Source: Oceanobacillus sp. CFH 90083 (lineage in GTDB: Bacteria; Bacillota; Bacilli; Bacillales; Amphibacillaceae). Taken from it: a DNA stretch of 64,000 nt. Below, one piece after another: positions 47,156 through 56,730 of the stretch. The notes beneath the pieces are model-generated. The model saw only the letters and a program-made list of their open reading frames with translations, did not search any database and had not been told where the DNA came from. Numbering within the stretch: the first letter of the stretch is position 1; every line of letters starts with the position of its first letter. Both the position numbers and the translations under genes were made by a program. The stretch spans positions 103,531 to 167,530 of the forward strand of contig NZ_VIYG01000010.1 of NCBI RefSeq assembly GCF_009389585.1, in the 5' to 3' direction.

Positions 47156-47977
47156 TTATACACCTGAATACGAAGAAAATCCTCCGTCAACAGGTACGAC
47201 AATACCTGTCACAAAGCGGCTGGCATTCGGATCAAGCAGCCATAATAGGGTACCGACTAAATCCTCCGGGTCACCAAAGCGATTCATGGGTGTCTGTCCC
47301 AATATTTTCTCGGCACGGTCAGAATAAGAGCCATCCTCATTACGAAGCAGTCCTTTATTCTGCGCCGTTTCAAAGAACCCGGGAGCAATTGCGTTGACGC
47401 GGACCTTTCCTTCAAAATACGTACTGAGCCATTGTGTGAAATTACTAATCGCAGCTTTAGCTCCACTGTACGCTGGTATTTTGGTTAAAGGCTGAAAAGC
47501 ATTCATCGAAGAAATGTTAATAACAGTATTTCCCTCACCCTCTGTTAAATCCGTTCCAAATACCTGGATAGGGAGGAAGGTTCCCGTGTAATTTAAACGG
47601 AATACACTTTCTACACCTTCTTCGCTTAATCCAAACAGGTTTTTCTCGATATCCTTCTCATAGTGCTCATCATCGGTTGTCGCATCTGGATGATTTCCGC
47701 CGGCACAGTTAATCAAAGCGTTCACTGCACCAAACCTGGCATTAAAATCCTGCTTTGCCTTTTCAAGAGACACTTTATTTAAGACATCCGCTTCTAAAGC
47801 AATTGTGTTCGTACCTTCCGCATCCACTTCTTTGATAAGCTGCTCCAGCTTAGCTCTGCTGCGACCAATCAAGCCGACATGTGCACCTTCCTGAACAAGG
47901 GCTTTTACAAATGTACTGCCAATCACACCGCTTGCTCCGGTAATCACAATATTTCGTCCTGCAAATGATAGCTCCAT
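47156..47977 (-). CDS. SDR-type D-mannonate oxidoreductase (fructuronate reductase)
   Basis: A 273-residue short-chain dehydrogenase. The NAD(P) motif is VITGASGVIGSTF (about 12-24), NCAGGNHPD follows, and the catalytic Ser-Tyr-Lys is in NISSMNAFQPLTKIPAYSGAKAA. It lies directly after uxuA, so it most likely interconverts D-fructuronate and D-mannonate, as the SDR-type UxuB of B. subtilis (YjmF) does. Last gene of the operon, 3 bases after the uxuA stop. Confidence 0.85.
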   Translation of the reverse strand: MELSFAGRNIVITGASGVIGSTFVKALVQEGAHVGLIGRSRAKLEQLIKEVDAEGTNTIALEADVLNKVSLEKAKQDFNARFGAVNALINCAGGNHPDATTDDEHYEKDIEKNLFGLSEEGVESVFRLNYTGTFLPIQVFGTDLTEGEGNTVINISSMNAFQPLTKIPAYSGAKAAISNFTQWLSTYFEGKVRVNAIAPGFFETAQNKGLLRNEDGSYSDRAEKILGQTPMNRFGDPEDLVGTLLWLLDPNASRFVTGIVVPVDGGFSSYSGV

Positions 47978-47980
47978 AGC

Positions 47981-49009
47981 TTACTCGACTCCTTCGATCA
48001 GACCATTAATATACGTCGCACCGAGTGCACGGTCAAAAAGACCATAGCCTGCTTTTCCGGTCTCTCCCCAAATCATTCTGCCATGATCAGGGCGGATTGT
48101 TCCTGTATACCCGATATCCTTCAGTGCACGGACAACCTCTTTCATATCAACAGAGCCTAATTTAGACAGATGTGCTGTTTCCACAAAAGAGCTGTTTTCC
48201 AGCCGCTTAATATTGCGCATATGGACAAAATGAATATGATCTCCAAATTCACGGATAAGCGCAGGAAGATCATTTTCCTCTAAGCAGCCGAGCGAGCCGG
48301 TGCAGAAGCAGATGCCATTATTTTTTGCATTATTAATGGAAATCAAACGCTGATAGCTTTCTTTTCCTTTTATAATACGCGGAATCCCAAAGATAGACCA
48401 TGGCGGATCATCCGGGTGAATCGTCAGGTCGACGTCATGTTCGATCGCAACTGGCAATACTTCATTTAAGAAATAGGTTAAGTTATTCCATAAATCTTCA
48501 TCCGTTATTTGGCGGTATTTCTCAATTAAAGCTGCCATTTCTTCCTTTGTATAGCTCTCATCCCAGCCGGGCAAATTCAAGTTTGTCGTCACCGGATCAA
48601 TTTCTTTGATAAAATCATGATCATATAATAAAGCAGTGGAGCCGTCCTCTAATTCATGCTCTAAATCCGTTCTTGTCCAATCAAACACCGGCATAAAGTT
48701 ATAGCAGACAGTTTTAATTCCTGCCTCAGCAAGATTCTTTAAGGATGTTTTGTAATTGGCAATATAGGCATCACGATCGGCTTCACCAAGCTTAATCGAT
48801 TCGTGAACAGGAAGACTCTCAATGACAGCCAGGGAGAGCCCTTCTTTTTCGATCGAAGCTTTTAAACTGTCAATCCGTTCCTTTGGCCAAACCTCCCCGA
48901 CAGGAACATCATAGATTGCAGAAACGATGTTTTTCATATCGGGAATCTGTTTTATTTTATCTAACGTTACAGGATCAGTATCTCCATACCATCTAAAAGA
49001 TAATTGCAT
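47981..49009 (-). CDS. uxuA: D-mannonate dehydratase
   Basis: A 342-residue UxuA beginning MQLSFRWYGDTDPVTL, with TIHPDDPPWSIFGIPRI, CTGSLGCLEENDLP, HFVHMRNI and RPDHGRMIWGE carrying the metal-binding His, Cys and Asp residues of the TIM-barrel. It dehydrates D-mannonate to 2-keto-3-deoxygluconate. The start codon overlaps the uxaC stop (TAATG). KdgK/KdgA for the next steps are not in this window. Confidence 0.96.
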   Translation of the reverse strand: MQLSFRWYGDTDPVTLDKIKQIPDMKNIVSAIYDVPVGEVWPKERIDSLKASIEKEGLSLAVIESLPVHESIKLGEADRDAYIANYKTSLKNLAEAGIKTVCYNFMPVFDWTRTDLEHELEDGSTALLYDHDFIKEIDPVTTNLNLPGWDESYTKEEMAALIEKYRQITDEDLWNNLTYFLNEVLPVAIEHDVDLTIHPDDPPWSIFGIPRIIKGKESYQRLISINNAKNNGICFCTGSLGCLEENDLPALIREFGDHIHFVHMRNIKRLENSSFVETAHLSKLGSVDMKEVVRALKDIGYTGTIRPDHGRMIWGETGKAGYGLFDRALGATYINGLIEGVE

Positions 49010-50418
49010 TAGTGAACCTCCTTGATATTTTCAATTTTGAATAAGCGGGCTGCATTGTTAAAGCAGATATCCTTTAAAATACCTTCCAGCAATGCCGGAT
49101 CATCTTCAATTTCTCCCTTTTCTACCAGAGAGCCGAGCAGCTGGCAGAGAATCCGCCGGAAATATTCATGCCGGGAATAGGAGACCAGACTTCGTGAATC
49201 GGTAAGCATCCCCGCAAACTCGGACAGCAGGCCGATGTTCGCATAGTCTATTAAATGCTGGATCATCCCGTCTTTCGTGTCATTGTACCACCAGGCAGCA
49301 CCGAGCTGTACCTTCACATCCTTAGAAGTGAAATTACCGGCAGCAGCCTGAACCATCGAGTGATCATTGGCATTATGCGGATAAATGATGGTATTGGTTA
49401 AGCTGCCGTTTTGATGCAGATGATCTAATAATTGATTCAATTCCTCCGCATTCAACAAATTGCCAAGACTGTCAAAACCGGCATCAGTACCAATTTTTTC
49501 ATATTGCAACGAGTTATTGTTTCGAAGCGGCCCGAGATGCAGCTGCATCACCCAGCCGTATTTTTTATACGATTGTGCCAGACGAGCCAATAGCCAACCT
49601 GCCAATTCCCGGGTTTTCCTATTATCAAGGGCTTTTCCATTTTTTAAATCTGTAAAGTACGCCGCAGCTGCTTCTTCAGAAAGCCCTGTTAAGACCACTT
49701 CTGAAAAGCTTTGATCAGCACTTTTTGCTCCATGTTCGTTAAAATAATCTACTCTGTTTTCCAGCGCTTTGACATAATCAGATAAACTGTTAATGTCAAA
49801 GCCTGACGCAGCCTGTAATTTCTGGATCGCTGTCCCGATGGTTTTCTGCTTCAGGCTGATATAGAAATCAGGCCGGAATGTCGGCCGGACCTCGATATCA
49901 AAGGATGGATCTGCAGCCAGCTGCTGGTGATAGTATAAGTCGTCACAAGGATCATCGGTGGTGCAGACTACTTGTACATTGCTTTTTCGTAACAGATTTC
50001 TAGGCGACATATCCGGCTGCTGGAGCTGTTTATTTAATTTCTGATAAAGCTCTCTGACATTGCTGTGCTGAACCCCTTCATAATGATCAAAATAACGGGC
50101 CAGCTCCAAATAGCACCAATGATACATCGGATTCATGATGGTTTTTGGGAGCATGTCTATAAAAGCTGCAAATTTATCAAAGCTGTCTCCATCACCGGTA
50201 ATCAGAGCTTCATCAATGCCATAAGCTCTCATAAGGCGCCATTTATAATGGTCATGCCCGAGCCATAAATCGGTAATCGTTGCATAATTTTTATCCTCAT
50301 AGATTTCCTGCGGGCTTAAATGGCAGTGGAAATCGTAAATGGGCGTATCTTTAATAGATTGATAAAGTTCCTTTGCTTTTGTTGTTGTTAATAAAAAATT
50401 GTCATGAATAAGTGTCAT
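49009..50418 (-). CDS. uxaC: glucuronate isomerase
   Basis: A 469-residue uronate isomerase with the family start IYDFHCHLSPQEIYEDK (metal-binding HxH), TTDDPCDDL, MQLHLGPLRNNN and LLSEFAGMLTDSRSLVSYSRHEYFRR. It converts D-glucuronate to D-fructuronate, and galacturonate to tagaturonate. It is the first catabolic enzyme after the TRAP transporter genes. The ribosome site AAGGAGAG precedes it. Confidence 0.96.
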   Translation of the reverse strand: MTLIHDNFLLTTTKAKELYQSIKDTPIYDFHCHLSPQEIYEDKNYATITDLWLGHDHYKWRLMRAYGIDEALITGDGDSFDKFAAFIDMLPKTIMNPMYHWCYLELARYFDHYEGVQHSNVRELYQKLNKQLQQPDMSPRNLLRKSNVQVVCTTDDPCDDLYYHQQLAADPSFDIEVRPTFRPDFYISLKQKTIGTAIQKLQAASGFDINSLSDYVKALENRVDYFNEHGAKSADQSFSEVVLTGLSEEAAAAYFTDLKNGKALDNRKTRELAGWLLARLAQSYKKYGWVMQLHLGPLRNNNSLQYEKIGTDAGFDSLGNLLNAEELNQLLDHLHQNGSLTNTIIYPHNANDHSMVQAAAGNFTSKDVKVQLGAAWWYNDTKDGMIQHLIDYANIGLLSEFAGMLTDSRSLVSYSRHEYFRRILCQLLGSLVEKGEIEDDPALLEGILKDICFNNAARLFKIENIKEVH

Positions 50419-50447
50419 AAACTACTCTCCTTGCTTAGGTTAATGCT

Positions 50448-51743
50448 TTATAGTCCAAATAGATTCGGCAGGAACAGTGATAACTGCGGGATAAAGGTAA
50501 TTGCGAGCAGCATCACTATCAGCGCTATGAAATAAGGAACAAGTGTCCGGATAACACTTTCAATCTTCACATTAGCGACACTCGCTCCGACAAATAACGC
50601 ACTTCCTACCGGTGGTGTAATATTACCGATACACAGATTGAATGCAATAACGATACCAAAGTGAACCGGATCTAAACCGATGGACGTTGCAATCGGCAGG
50701 AAAATTGGTGTGAAAATAAGTACTGCCGGCGTAATATCCATAAATGTCCCGATAAGCAGTAAAATAAGATTCATTAAAAGTAATAAAAGAATCGGATTCT
50801 CTGTCAGAGATAGAATGCCGTTTGAAATGGCTTCCGGAAGCCCTGTAAAGCTCATTACCAATGAGAATAAAGCTGAAGCGGTAATCAATAAGAGAATCAT
50901 TCCGGTAATTTCAACTGTTTCTTTGATAATATTTGGGATATCAGCGATTTTAAAGCTCTTATAGATAAGAGAAAGAACAAAAGCGTATAAAACAGCAACC
51001 GCAGCTCCTTCTGTTGCAGTGAAAATCCCACCAACGATACCGCCGATAACAATAATAATCAGTAATAAGCTCGGAATAGCATCGAGAATAAGAAAGAAAC
51101 GATCCTTCCAGCTGATTCTCTCGGAAACGGGATAGTTATTCTTTTTCGCTAAAATATAAGCCACAGCCATTCCGGTAAGTCCCCATAAAATACCTGGGAT
51201 ATAACCAGCCATAAATAAAGCTGCAATCGATGTTCCGCCGCTGACTAATGAATATACAATTAATAGAGAACTGGGCGGAATTAATAAACCTGCTGGTGCA
51301 GAAGCTATATTTGCTGCTGCCGAATAGTCTTTACGGTAGCCTTGTTTTGCTTGAAGCGGTCCCATAATACGGCCCATGGCAGCTGCTGCAGCTACACTTG
51401 ATCCGGAAATAGAACCAAAAAGCATATTTCCGACAATATTGGTATGTGCAAGAGAGCCGGGCATCCGTCCAACTAACACTTTAGCAAAATTGACCAGGCG
51501 AAACGCAATTCCGCCATTATTCATCAAAATTCCGGCAAGTACAAACAGCGGGATGGCAAGCATAGTAAAGTTATCAATTCCTGTAACCATCCGCTGTGCC
51601 GCTGTAATAATCGTGACATCAAACGGCAGAATCAAGAGCATGGTTAACAGCGAGCTCAAAATAATCGATATCGCAATAGGAATACTTAAAGCAAGCATAA
51701 CGAGAAACGAAATAAATAAGACGAGTCCAGCAACTAATGTCAT
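50448..51743 (-). CDS. dctM: TRAP transporter large permease DctM
   Basis: A 431-residue DctM with about twelve membrane segments. Typical stretches are MLAIPLFVLAGILMNNGGIA, GSISGSSVAAAAAMG and the late NLCIGNITPPVGSALFVG. It uses the sodium or proton gradient to drive uptake of the ligand delivered by DctP. Its start overlaps the dctQ stop by 4 bases. Context points to a hexuronate or uronate-oligosaccharide as cargo. Confidence 0.94.
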   Translation of the reverse strand: MTLVAGLVLFISFLVMLALSIPIAISIILSSLLTMLLILPFDVTIITAAQRMVTGIDNFTMLAIPLFVLAGILMNNGGIAFRLVNFAKVLVGRMPGSLAHTNIVGNMLFGSISGSSVAAAAAMGRIMGPLQAKQGYRKDYSAAANIASAPAGLLIPPSSLLIVYSLVSGGTSIAALFMAGYIPGILWGLTGMAVAYILAKKNNYPVSERISWKDRFFLILDAIPSLLLIIIVIGGIVGGIFTATEGAAVAVLYAFVLSLIYKSFKIADIPNIIKETVEITGMILLLITASALFSLVMSFTGLPEAISNGILSLTENPILLLLLMNLILLLIGTFMDITPAVLIFTPIFLPIATSIGLDPVHFGIVIAFNLCIGNITPPVGSALFVGASVANVKIESVIRTLVPYFIALIVMLLAITFIPQLSLFLPNLFGL

Positions 51744-52231
51744 AGCTGTTCACTTCCTTCCTCCGCTGATGTCATCTCACCAACGGCTAAGTTATAAATG
51801 GCATAAAATATAATAAATAATCCTGAAATCGGCAGAGCTCCATACATCCATGCCATCGATATGCCCGTGGAAGGAGCAGCTTGGGTTAAGGTGAGGTTGA
51901 TAACCTGAATCCCTCCCCAAATCATTAGAACAACGGCAACAAGCAGTAAAATAACATTTGATAGACGGTGAAGAGCCAGCTGTGCTTTTGGAGACAGCTT
52001 CTCTTTGATAAATACAATCGCAATATGCTTTTGCTGGCCAAATACATACGCAGCACTGGTTAAGGCAAACCAGATTAACAGCATACGGATGACTTCTTCA
52101 CTGACGGTGCTGGGTGTGTTGAGAATATACCGTGCGATCACCTGCCAAATAGATAGAACGGACATGACAGCAATTAGAATACCAGTTAAGACGAGAAGAC
52201 CTTTATCAATGTATTTTTTAATATTACTCAT
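51740..52231 (-). CDS. dctQ: TRAP transporter small permease DctQ
   Basis: A 163-residue four-helix protein with the DctQ pattern: ISVWQVIARYILN-type segment (LSIWQVIARYILNTPST), EEVIRMLLIWFALTSAAYVFG and GISMAWMYGALPISG. It pairs with DctM in the membrane. It overlaps the dctP stop by 8 bases and the dctM start by 4 bases, a tightly coupled operon. Confidence 0.92.
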   Translation of the reverse strand: MSNIKKYIDKGLLVLTGILIAVMSVLSIWQVIARYILNTPSTVSEEVIRMLLIWFALTSAAYVFGQQKHIAIVFIKEKLSPKAQLALHRLSNVILLLVAVVLMIWGGIQVINLTLTQAAPSTGISMAWMYGALPISGLFIIFYAIYNLAVGEMTSAEEGSEQL

Positions 52232-53222
52232 TGTTTTCCTCCCCCATAATTAATTCATACTGCTCCCGAGTAGCATCATTTTCCTGAAATGATTCCTGTA
52301 GTGGCTTTACAGCTTCCATAAAGCTGCTTTTATCAATCTCGTGGAAGGTAACGCCCATTTCTTCTTCGGCAATTTCACGTGCTTCCAGCATACGCTCATC
52401 CCAGCGGGGCTCATGCAGAGCAGATGATTCTGCCGCCGCTTCCCGGATCCATTGCTGTTCCTCGTCCGACAGCTGGTTATAAGCTTCTACGTTCATGATT
52501 AAAATATCAGGAACCATCGCATGCTCTGTGAAGAAATAATGCTTGGCAACCTCGCCATGTTTATTATCCGTCAGTGCAGACTCATTATTTTCCGCTGCAT
52601 CTAATAACCCCGACTGCAAAGCGGTATAAACTTCACCAAATCCCATCGGCGTCGGCGTGCCGCCAAGTGCTTCAATCATTTGCACACTTGTTTTACTCGG
52701 CTGGACACGTGTTTTTAAGCCATGCATATCCTCATTGGTTTCCAAAATGCGATCCTTCGTGTACATGTTCCGTACACCGGCATCATAGTAAGTAATTCCG
52801 ATAAAACCGTTATCCTCTGTTCTGTTATAGAAAGCATCCTGAATTTCCGGCATTTTCATGACTTCACGGTATTGCTCCTGTGAATCAAATAGATATGGCA
52901 TACTAAACAGGGAATAGGATTCTGAAAAACTTTCCAATGCACTTGCAGATACTTTCGTAAACTGAACCGCATTGGTCTGCGTCATTTCAATAACCTCACG
53001 TTCACTGCCAAGCTGTCCATTTGCGTAAATGCGAAGTTTCAGCTTTCCGCCTGATTTTTCATCTAAAATCGTCTGAAAATCAACCAGCGATTCATGAATC
53101 GGGTGATTGGTAGGCATATTGTGAGCGAGCACAAATTCCGTTGTATCCGCTGAACTATTCGATTGCGCACAACCTGTCAATAAAGTTAAAACGCTTACAA
53201 TGCATAATAAAAAAATACGCAT
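52224..53222 (-). CDS. dctP: TRAP transporter solute-binding lipoprotein DctP
   Basis: A 332-residue extracytoplasmic binding protein with lipobox LTGC (Cys18). The fold is marked by NMPTNHPIHESLVDFQTILDE, RIYANGQLGSEREVIEMTQ and GLKTRVQPSKTSVQMIEALGGTPTPMGFGEVYTALQSGLLDAAENN. The conserved Arg (in TRVQPS) binds the ligand carboxylate in this family. The operon context indicates glucuronate-type ligands. First gene of the operon; an exact operator palindrome lies 19 bases upstream of its start. Confidence 0.93.
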   Translation of the reverse strand: MRIFLLCIVSVLTLLTGCAQSNSSADTTEFVLAHNMPTNHPIHESLVDFQTILDEKSGGKLKLRIYANGQLGSEREVIEMTQTNAVQFTKVSASALESFSESYSLFSMPYLFDSQEQYREVMKMPEIQDAFYNRTEDNGFIGITYYDAGVRNMYTKDRILETNEDMHGLKTRVQPSKTSVQMIEALGGTPTPMGFGEVYTALQSGLLDAAENNESALTDNKHGEVAKHYFFTEHAMVPDILIMNVEAYNQLSDEEQQWIREAAAESSALHEPRWDERMLEAREIAEEEMGVTFHEIDKSSFMEAVKPLQESFQENDATREQYELIMGEENNE

Positions 53223-53240
53223 ATTTATCCTCCTTATTCA

Positions 53241-53260
53241 AAATAACAACGTTGTTATTT
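53241..53260. promoter_or_regulatory. LacI-type operator between dctP and the regulator gene
   Basis: Identical 20-bp palindrome to that before the GH31 gene; here the dyad extends to 22 bp. It lies between the divergent dctP operon and the LacI-type gene and could serve both. Confidence 0.85.
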
Positions 53261-53345
53261 TGGGTTAAAAAAATTCGAACTACCTATTCCTTATGATATA
53301 ATTATATCAAGAAGAAATCAATAGAAAATTTTAAGGAGTACACAA

Positions 53346-54305
53346 ATGGCTGTAACTTTAAAGGATATTGCGAGAGAATGCGGGGTGAGCTACTCCACGG
53401 TGAGTAAGGCTTTAAAGGACTCTCCGCTTGTAACTCAAGCGACCAAAAGAAAAATAAAAGAAAAAGCAGAAGAGATGAATTATATCCCAAATAACTCTGC
53501 CCGATCGCTCGTATCAAACAAGAGTCATACCATTGGTTTGATTTGGCCGGCAGTCGATCGGGTAGCAGTAACAACGTTGGCAACGCAGGTAAATGAAGCG
53601 TTAAAGCAGGCCGGATACTTTATGGCGGTCTCTATCGATAACCCAATTACTGCAGCGAGCAAGTTTTTAGAGTTGCGTTTTGATGGCGTGATTGTTTTTG
53701 ATGAAGGAGAGAGCACCACGCTGCCGGAAAAAATTACGAAGAATATTCCAGTCATTGCCTATGGAGTTGCCCGGAAATTACCTTACCCAATTATTAATGT
53801 GCATCATAATTGGGCGATGAAGCAGGCAGTCGATTTGCTAATTGAAAAAGGATACCAAAGCATTGATTATATCGGCGAGCTCCATACAAAGGATATCAGG
53901 CAGATTGTGAAAAAGAAGACCATTGAAGATTACTGCAGGGAGAAGCAGGTAACCTATCGGCTTATTGATTCCGGGGGACTGACCGAAATGGCGGCCAAGC
54001 AGGCTGTCAAAGAATTTTTAAAAACAGAGACGCTGCATGACGGCATCATTTGCGGAAGCTATGATATTACAATGGGCGTTTTACATCATATGGATGACCT
54101 GGAACTGGAGAAGACCATTGTCGCCTATGATAATATCAAGCAATTTAAGTCGATTGAAACACCGGTATACTCCGTTGGTGTGTCGGCCGAGCAAATTGCA
54201 GAAAGCCTGGTGAAGCATCTGACGAAAAATATTGAAGCAGGCCGTAAGAATGCGTCAGAGGTTATCGATCTTTTTCCGACGTTGCAGTATCATGATAAGA
54301 AGTAG
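53346..54305 (+). CDS. LacI/GalR-type regulator of the uronate locus
   Basis: A 319-residue repressor. The N-terminal helix-turn-helix and hinge read VTLKDIARECGVSYSTVSKAL and NYIPNNSARSL; the sugar-binding core begins SHTIGLIWPAVDRV. Both copies of the palindrome AAATAACAACGTTGTTATTT, one adjoining this gene, are the obvious targets. The inducer is probably a uronate or a uronate-containing oligosaccharide. Ribosome site AAGGAGTAC. Confidence 0.9.
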   Translation: MAVTLKDIARECGVSYSTVSKALKDSPLVTQATKRKIKEKAEEMNYIPNNSARSLVSNKSHTIGLIWPAVDRVAVTTLATQVNEALKQAGYFMAVSIDNPITAASKFLELRFDGVIVFDEGESTTLPEKITKNIPVIAYGVARKLPYPIINVHHNWAMKQAVDLLIEKGYQSIDYIGELHTKDIRQIVKKKTIEDYCREKQVTYRLIDSGGLTEMAAKQAVKEFLKTETLHDGIICGSYDITMGVLHHMDDLELEKTIVAYDNIKQFKSIETPVYSVGVSAEQIAESLVKHLTKNIEAGRKNASEVIDLFPTLQYHDKK

Positions 54306-54306
54306 G

Positions 54307-54347
54307 AAAATGCTTTCCCGGGGATAGGTGGGGGAGCGTTTTTTGTT
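54307..54347 (+). terminator. terminator after the LacI-type gene
   Basis: AAAATGCTTTCCC pairs with GGGGGAGCGTTTTTT around a short loop, ending in six Ts. Confidence 0.75.
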
Positions 54348-54479
54348 AGGAGAAAGATTTAGAAATAAAAAAATTCATTTTATAATCATTTCCGGTAAGT
54401 AACGGAAAAACAATCGATTTTAATGTGAACGTTAATTTAATACAATAAATATATTGAAAGAAACCAAGGAGAAACAACA

Positions 54480-54699
54480 ATAAAACATATTTTATTAGCA
54501 TGTTCTGCAGGAATGTCAACAAGTCTGCTCGTATCAAAAATGGAAGTGGTGGAGTTCAAAAAGGAATGGATGTGAAGACAGGATAAAAAGCTTTTACGGC
54601 AAGCTGATTGAGCATCCGGAAAGAGTGCAGAAGCTTATCCAGACGGCAGATAAATCCGTATTTATGCAATTGATAAATTCCATAGAAAAAACGCAATAA
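54480..54699 (+). pseudogene. relic of a cellobiose-type PTS locus
   Basis: After an intact-looking AAGGAG, the frame at 54480-54575 encodes HILLACSAGMSTSLLVSKM, the N-terminal phosphocysteine loop of a lactose/cellobiose-type PTS IIB. It lacks a start codon (ATA in place) and ends at 54575. Right after it, in another frame (54577-54699), is a protein end with YGKLIEHPERVQKLIQ that resembles the C-terminus of an EIIA domain, as in BglG-type regulators. This looks like two ends of a lost PTS operon joined by deletion. Confidence 0.6.
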
Positions 54700-54702
54700 A
54701 AA

Positions 54703-54742
54703 AATGAGAAGGAGGGTCAACAATGGCCATGAAGACCCTCCT
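54703..54742 (-). terminator. terminator of the pyruvate oxidase gene
   Basis: AGGAGGGTC and GACCCTCCT arms (54710-54718, 54734-54742); on the minus strand the stem is followed by TTCTCATTTTTTT. Confidence 0.8.
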
Positions 54743-54755
54743 AAATATATCTTCA

Positions 54756-56477
54756 TTACATTCGTTTCAATCCCTTACGAATTGGTGGCAGTTCCAGCTT
54801 TCCTTTTTCAAACAGCTTCTTAATCGTCTGCTTCGAATAGCTGGTTACCTGATCATAAGAAAGCTTTCCCGGAATTGGCGGCTCGTCCTCGATACAGACA
54901 TCGATAAGCGCAGGCTGATTAAAGGATGCAGAAGCCTCCAGAGATGGCTTCAGGTCCTCAAACTTTTCCACACGATAACCTTTACCGCCGCAGTTTTCCG
55001 CAAATCGGGCAAAGTTAAAGCTTTCTAAATCTGTTTTATAATCCAGGTTTCCGCCCGCCTCCTGCTCGTATTTAATCATGCCAATCCGCTCATTATTAAA
55101 GATAACAATAATCATGGGCAGGTTATACTTCACAGCGGTGAGAAAATCCTGCATATTCATCGAAAAGCCGCCATCCCCAGAGAGGCTGATCACCTGACGC
55201 TCCGGGAAAGCCAGTTTCGCCGCAATTGCTCCAGGAAGCCCGCAGCCCATTGTACCAAGCCAGCTGGAGGTCAGGAAATCCTGTGTTGTTTTCATTCGGA
55301 AGTGCCGCGTTGCCCATACGGTCACATTACCGACATCGACAGACAGGATCGCATCATCCGCCGCAATTTTCTGTACCTCATGGATAACCTGCTGTGGTTT
55401 AATTGGTGTGGAGGTATGCTCCTCATCAGCCTTCATCTCCTCCCACCAATCTGCCATTTTCTCCTGATATTTCTCTAAGAAATCCCGCTTTTCCATGTGA
55501 GGCAGCTGTTCGTTTAACCAGATCAGCGTCTTTTTTGCATCACCAGCTATACCGACATCAACAGGATACCTTTTTCCAATTTGCAGCGGGTCGCTGTCAA
55601 TTTGAATACATGTGACATCCTCTGGTAAAAATTCCGTATATGGATAAGAGGTGCCAAGCAGAATCAGCAAATCAGCCTCTTCCATCGCTTCATAGGCAGG
55701 TTTGGTGCCAATCATGCCCAGGTTGCCGAGGAAGTTTGGATGTTCATCCTCCATAACTCCCTTAGCAGGAAGAGAAATAACGACAGGAGCAGCAATCCTG
55801 TCAGAAAATGCCGCCAGCTCTTCTTTTGCCTTTTTTGCTCCTGTTCCCGCTAAAATAATCGGCTTCTTTGCCTTATTAATCACTGCAGCAGCCTCCTGCA
55901 TCGCCGCTGTATCCGGTGTTAACATAGGTGTCTCATACATTACCGCATTTTGTTGGACCTTATTTTTAATTTTCTCCGCAGGGATATCATCCGGCAAGGT
56001 CAATACAGCGACACCTCTCTCCGTATAAGCTGTACGGATAGCCTGATTGACCATCGAAGGAAGCTGTTTTTCCGAGACAACCTGTTTATTATAGACAGCA
56101 ACATCATCAAATATGCGTTCCATATTCACTTCCTGAAAGCCATCGACTCCAATGTGGTCGGTCGGAACCTGCCCCGCAAGCACAAGCACGGGAGCGCTAT
56201 CTTCTTTCGCATCGTATAAACCATTTAATAAATGAATTGCTCCCGGACCTGCAATCGATAGGCAAACGCCGAGCTTTCCAGTTAATTTCGCATAGGAAGC
56301 GGCAGCCAATGCTCCAGCCTCTTCATGACGCACTTGAATAAATTGTATCTTCTCCTCTGCTTTCCGCAGCTCTTCCATCAGGTTATTAATGGAGTCACCA
56401 GGCATACCGTAAATATGGTCCACATCCCAGTCTGCTAGTAAATTAACCAGTACTTTTCCTGCACGATCATCAAACAT
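54756..56477 (-). CDS. ydaP: pyruvate oxidase (YdaP-like, ThDP-dependent)
   Basis: A 573-residue thiamin-diphosphate enzyme, the length of B. subtilis YdaP. The N-terminal domain has DHIYGMPGDSINNLMEEL and the catalytic Glu in VRHEEAGALAAASYAKLTG. The central FAD-type domain begins PIILAGTGAKKAKEEL. The ThDP site is SGDGGFSMNMQDFLTAVKYN ending in IVIFNN. It oxidises pyruvate to acetyl phosphate or acetate; YdaP is a general-stress protein in B. subtilis. It stands alone with its own terminator. Ribosome site AAAAGGGG. Confidence 0.9.
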   Translation of the reverse strand: MFDDRAGKVLVNLLADWDVDHIYGMPGDSINNLMEELRKAEEKIQFIQVRHEEAGALAAASYAKLTGKLGVCLSIAGPGAIHLLNGLYDAKEDSAPVLVLAGQVPTDHIGVDGFQEVNMERIFDDVAVYNKQVVSEKQLPSMVNQAIRTAYTERGVAVLTLPDDIPAEKIKNKVQQNAVMYETPMLTPDTAAMQEAAAVINKAKKPIILAGTGAKKAKEELAAFSDRIAAPVVISLPAKGVMEDEHPNFLGNLGMIGTKPAYEAMEEADLLILLGTSYPYTEFLPEDVTCIQIDSDPLQIGKRYPVDVGIAGDAKKTLIWLNEQLPHMEKRDFLEKYQEKMADWWEEMKADEEHTSTPIKPQQVIHEVQKIAADDAILSVDVGNVTVWATRHFRMKTTQDFLTSSWLGTMGCGLPGAIAAKLAFPERQVISLSGDGGFSMNMQDFLTAVKYNLPMIIVIFNNERIGMIKYEQEAGGNLDYKTDLESFNFARFAENCGGKGYRVEKFEDLKPSLEASASFNQPALIDVCIEDEPPIPGKLSYDQVTSYSKQTIKKLFEKGKLELPPIRKGLKRM

Positions 56478-56730
56478 GTATGATGTCCCCTTTTCACGAG
56501 TATTTTTTTAAATTATATTGACAGAGCTGCTGAAAAAGTAAATTCATCCAGCCCTTTTTTGCTTACTTTGTCTATTCCACAATGATGCATTTATCAAACT
56601 AGAAGGGACAGGAAAAAAAGAATAAAAAAACAATTCGACAAAACACACAAAACCTAGCTTTTCCTCTGATTATCTTTTAGAATAGGGGTGAATTACCATT
56701 ACTCCACAAGGCATGTGAGGAGGACCATAA

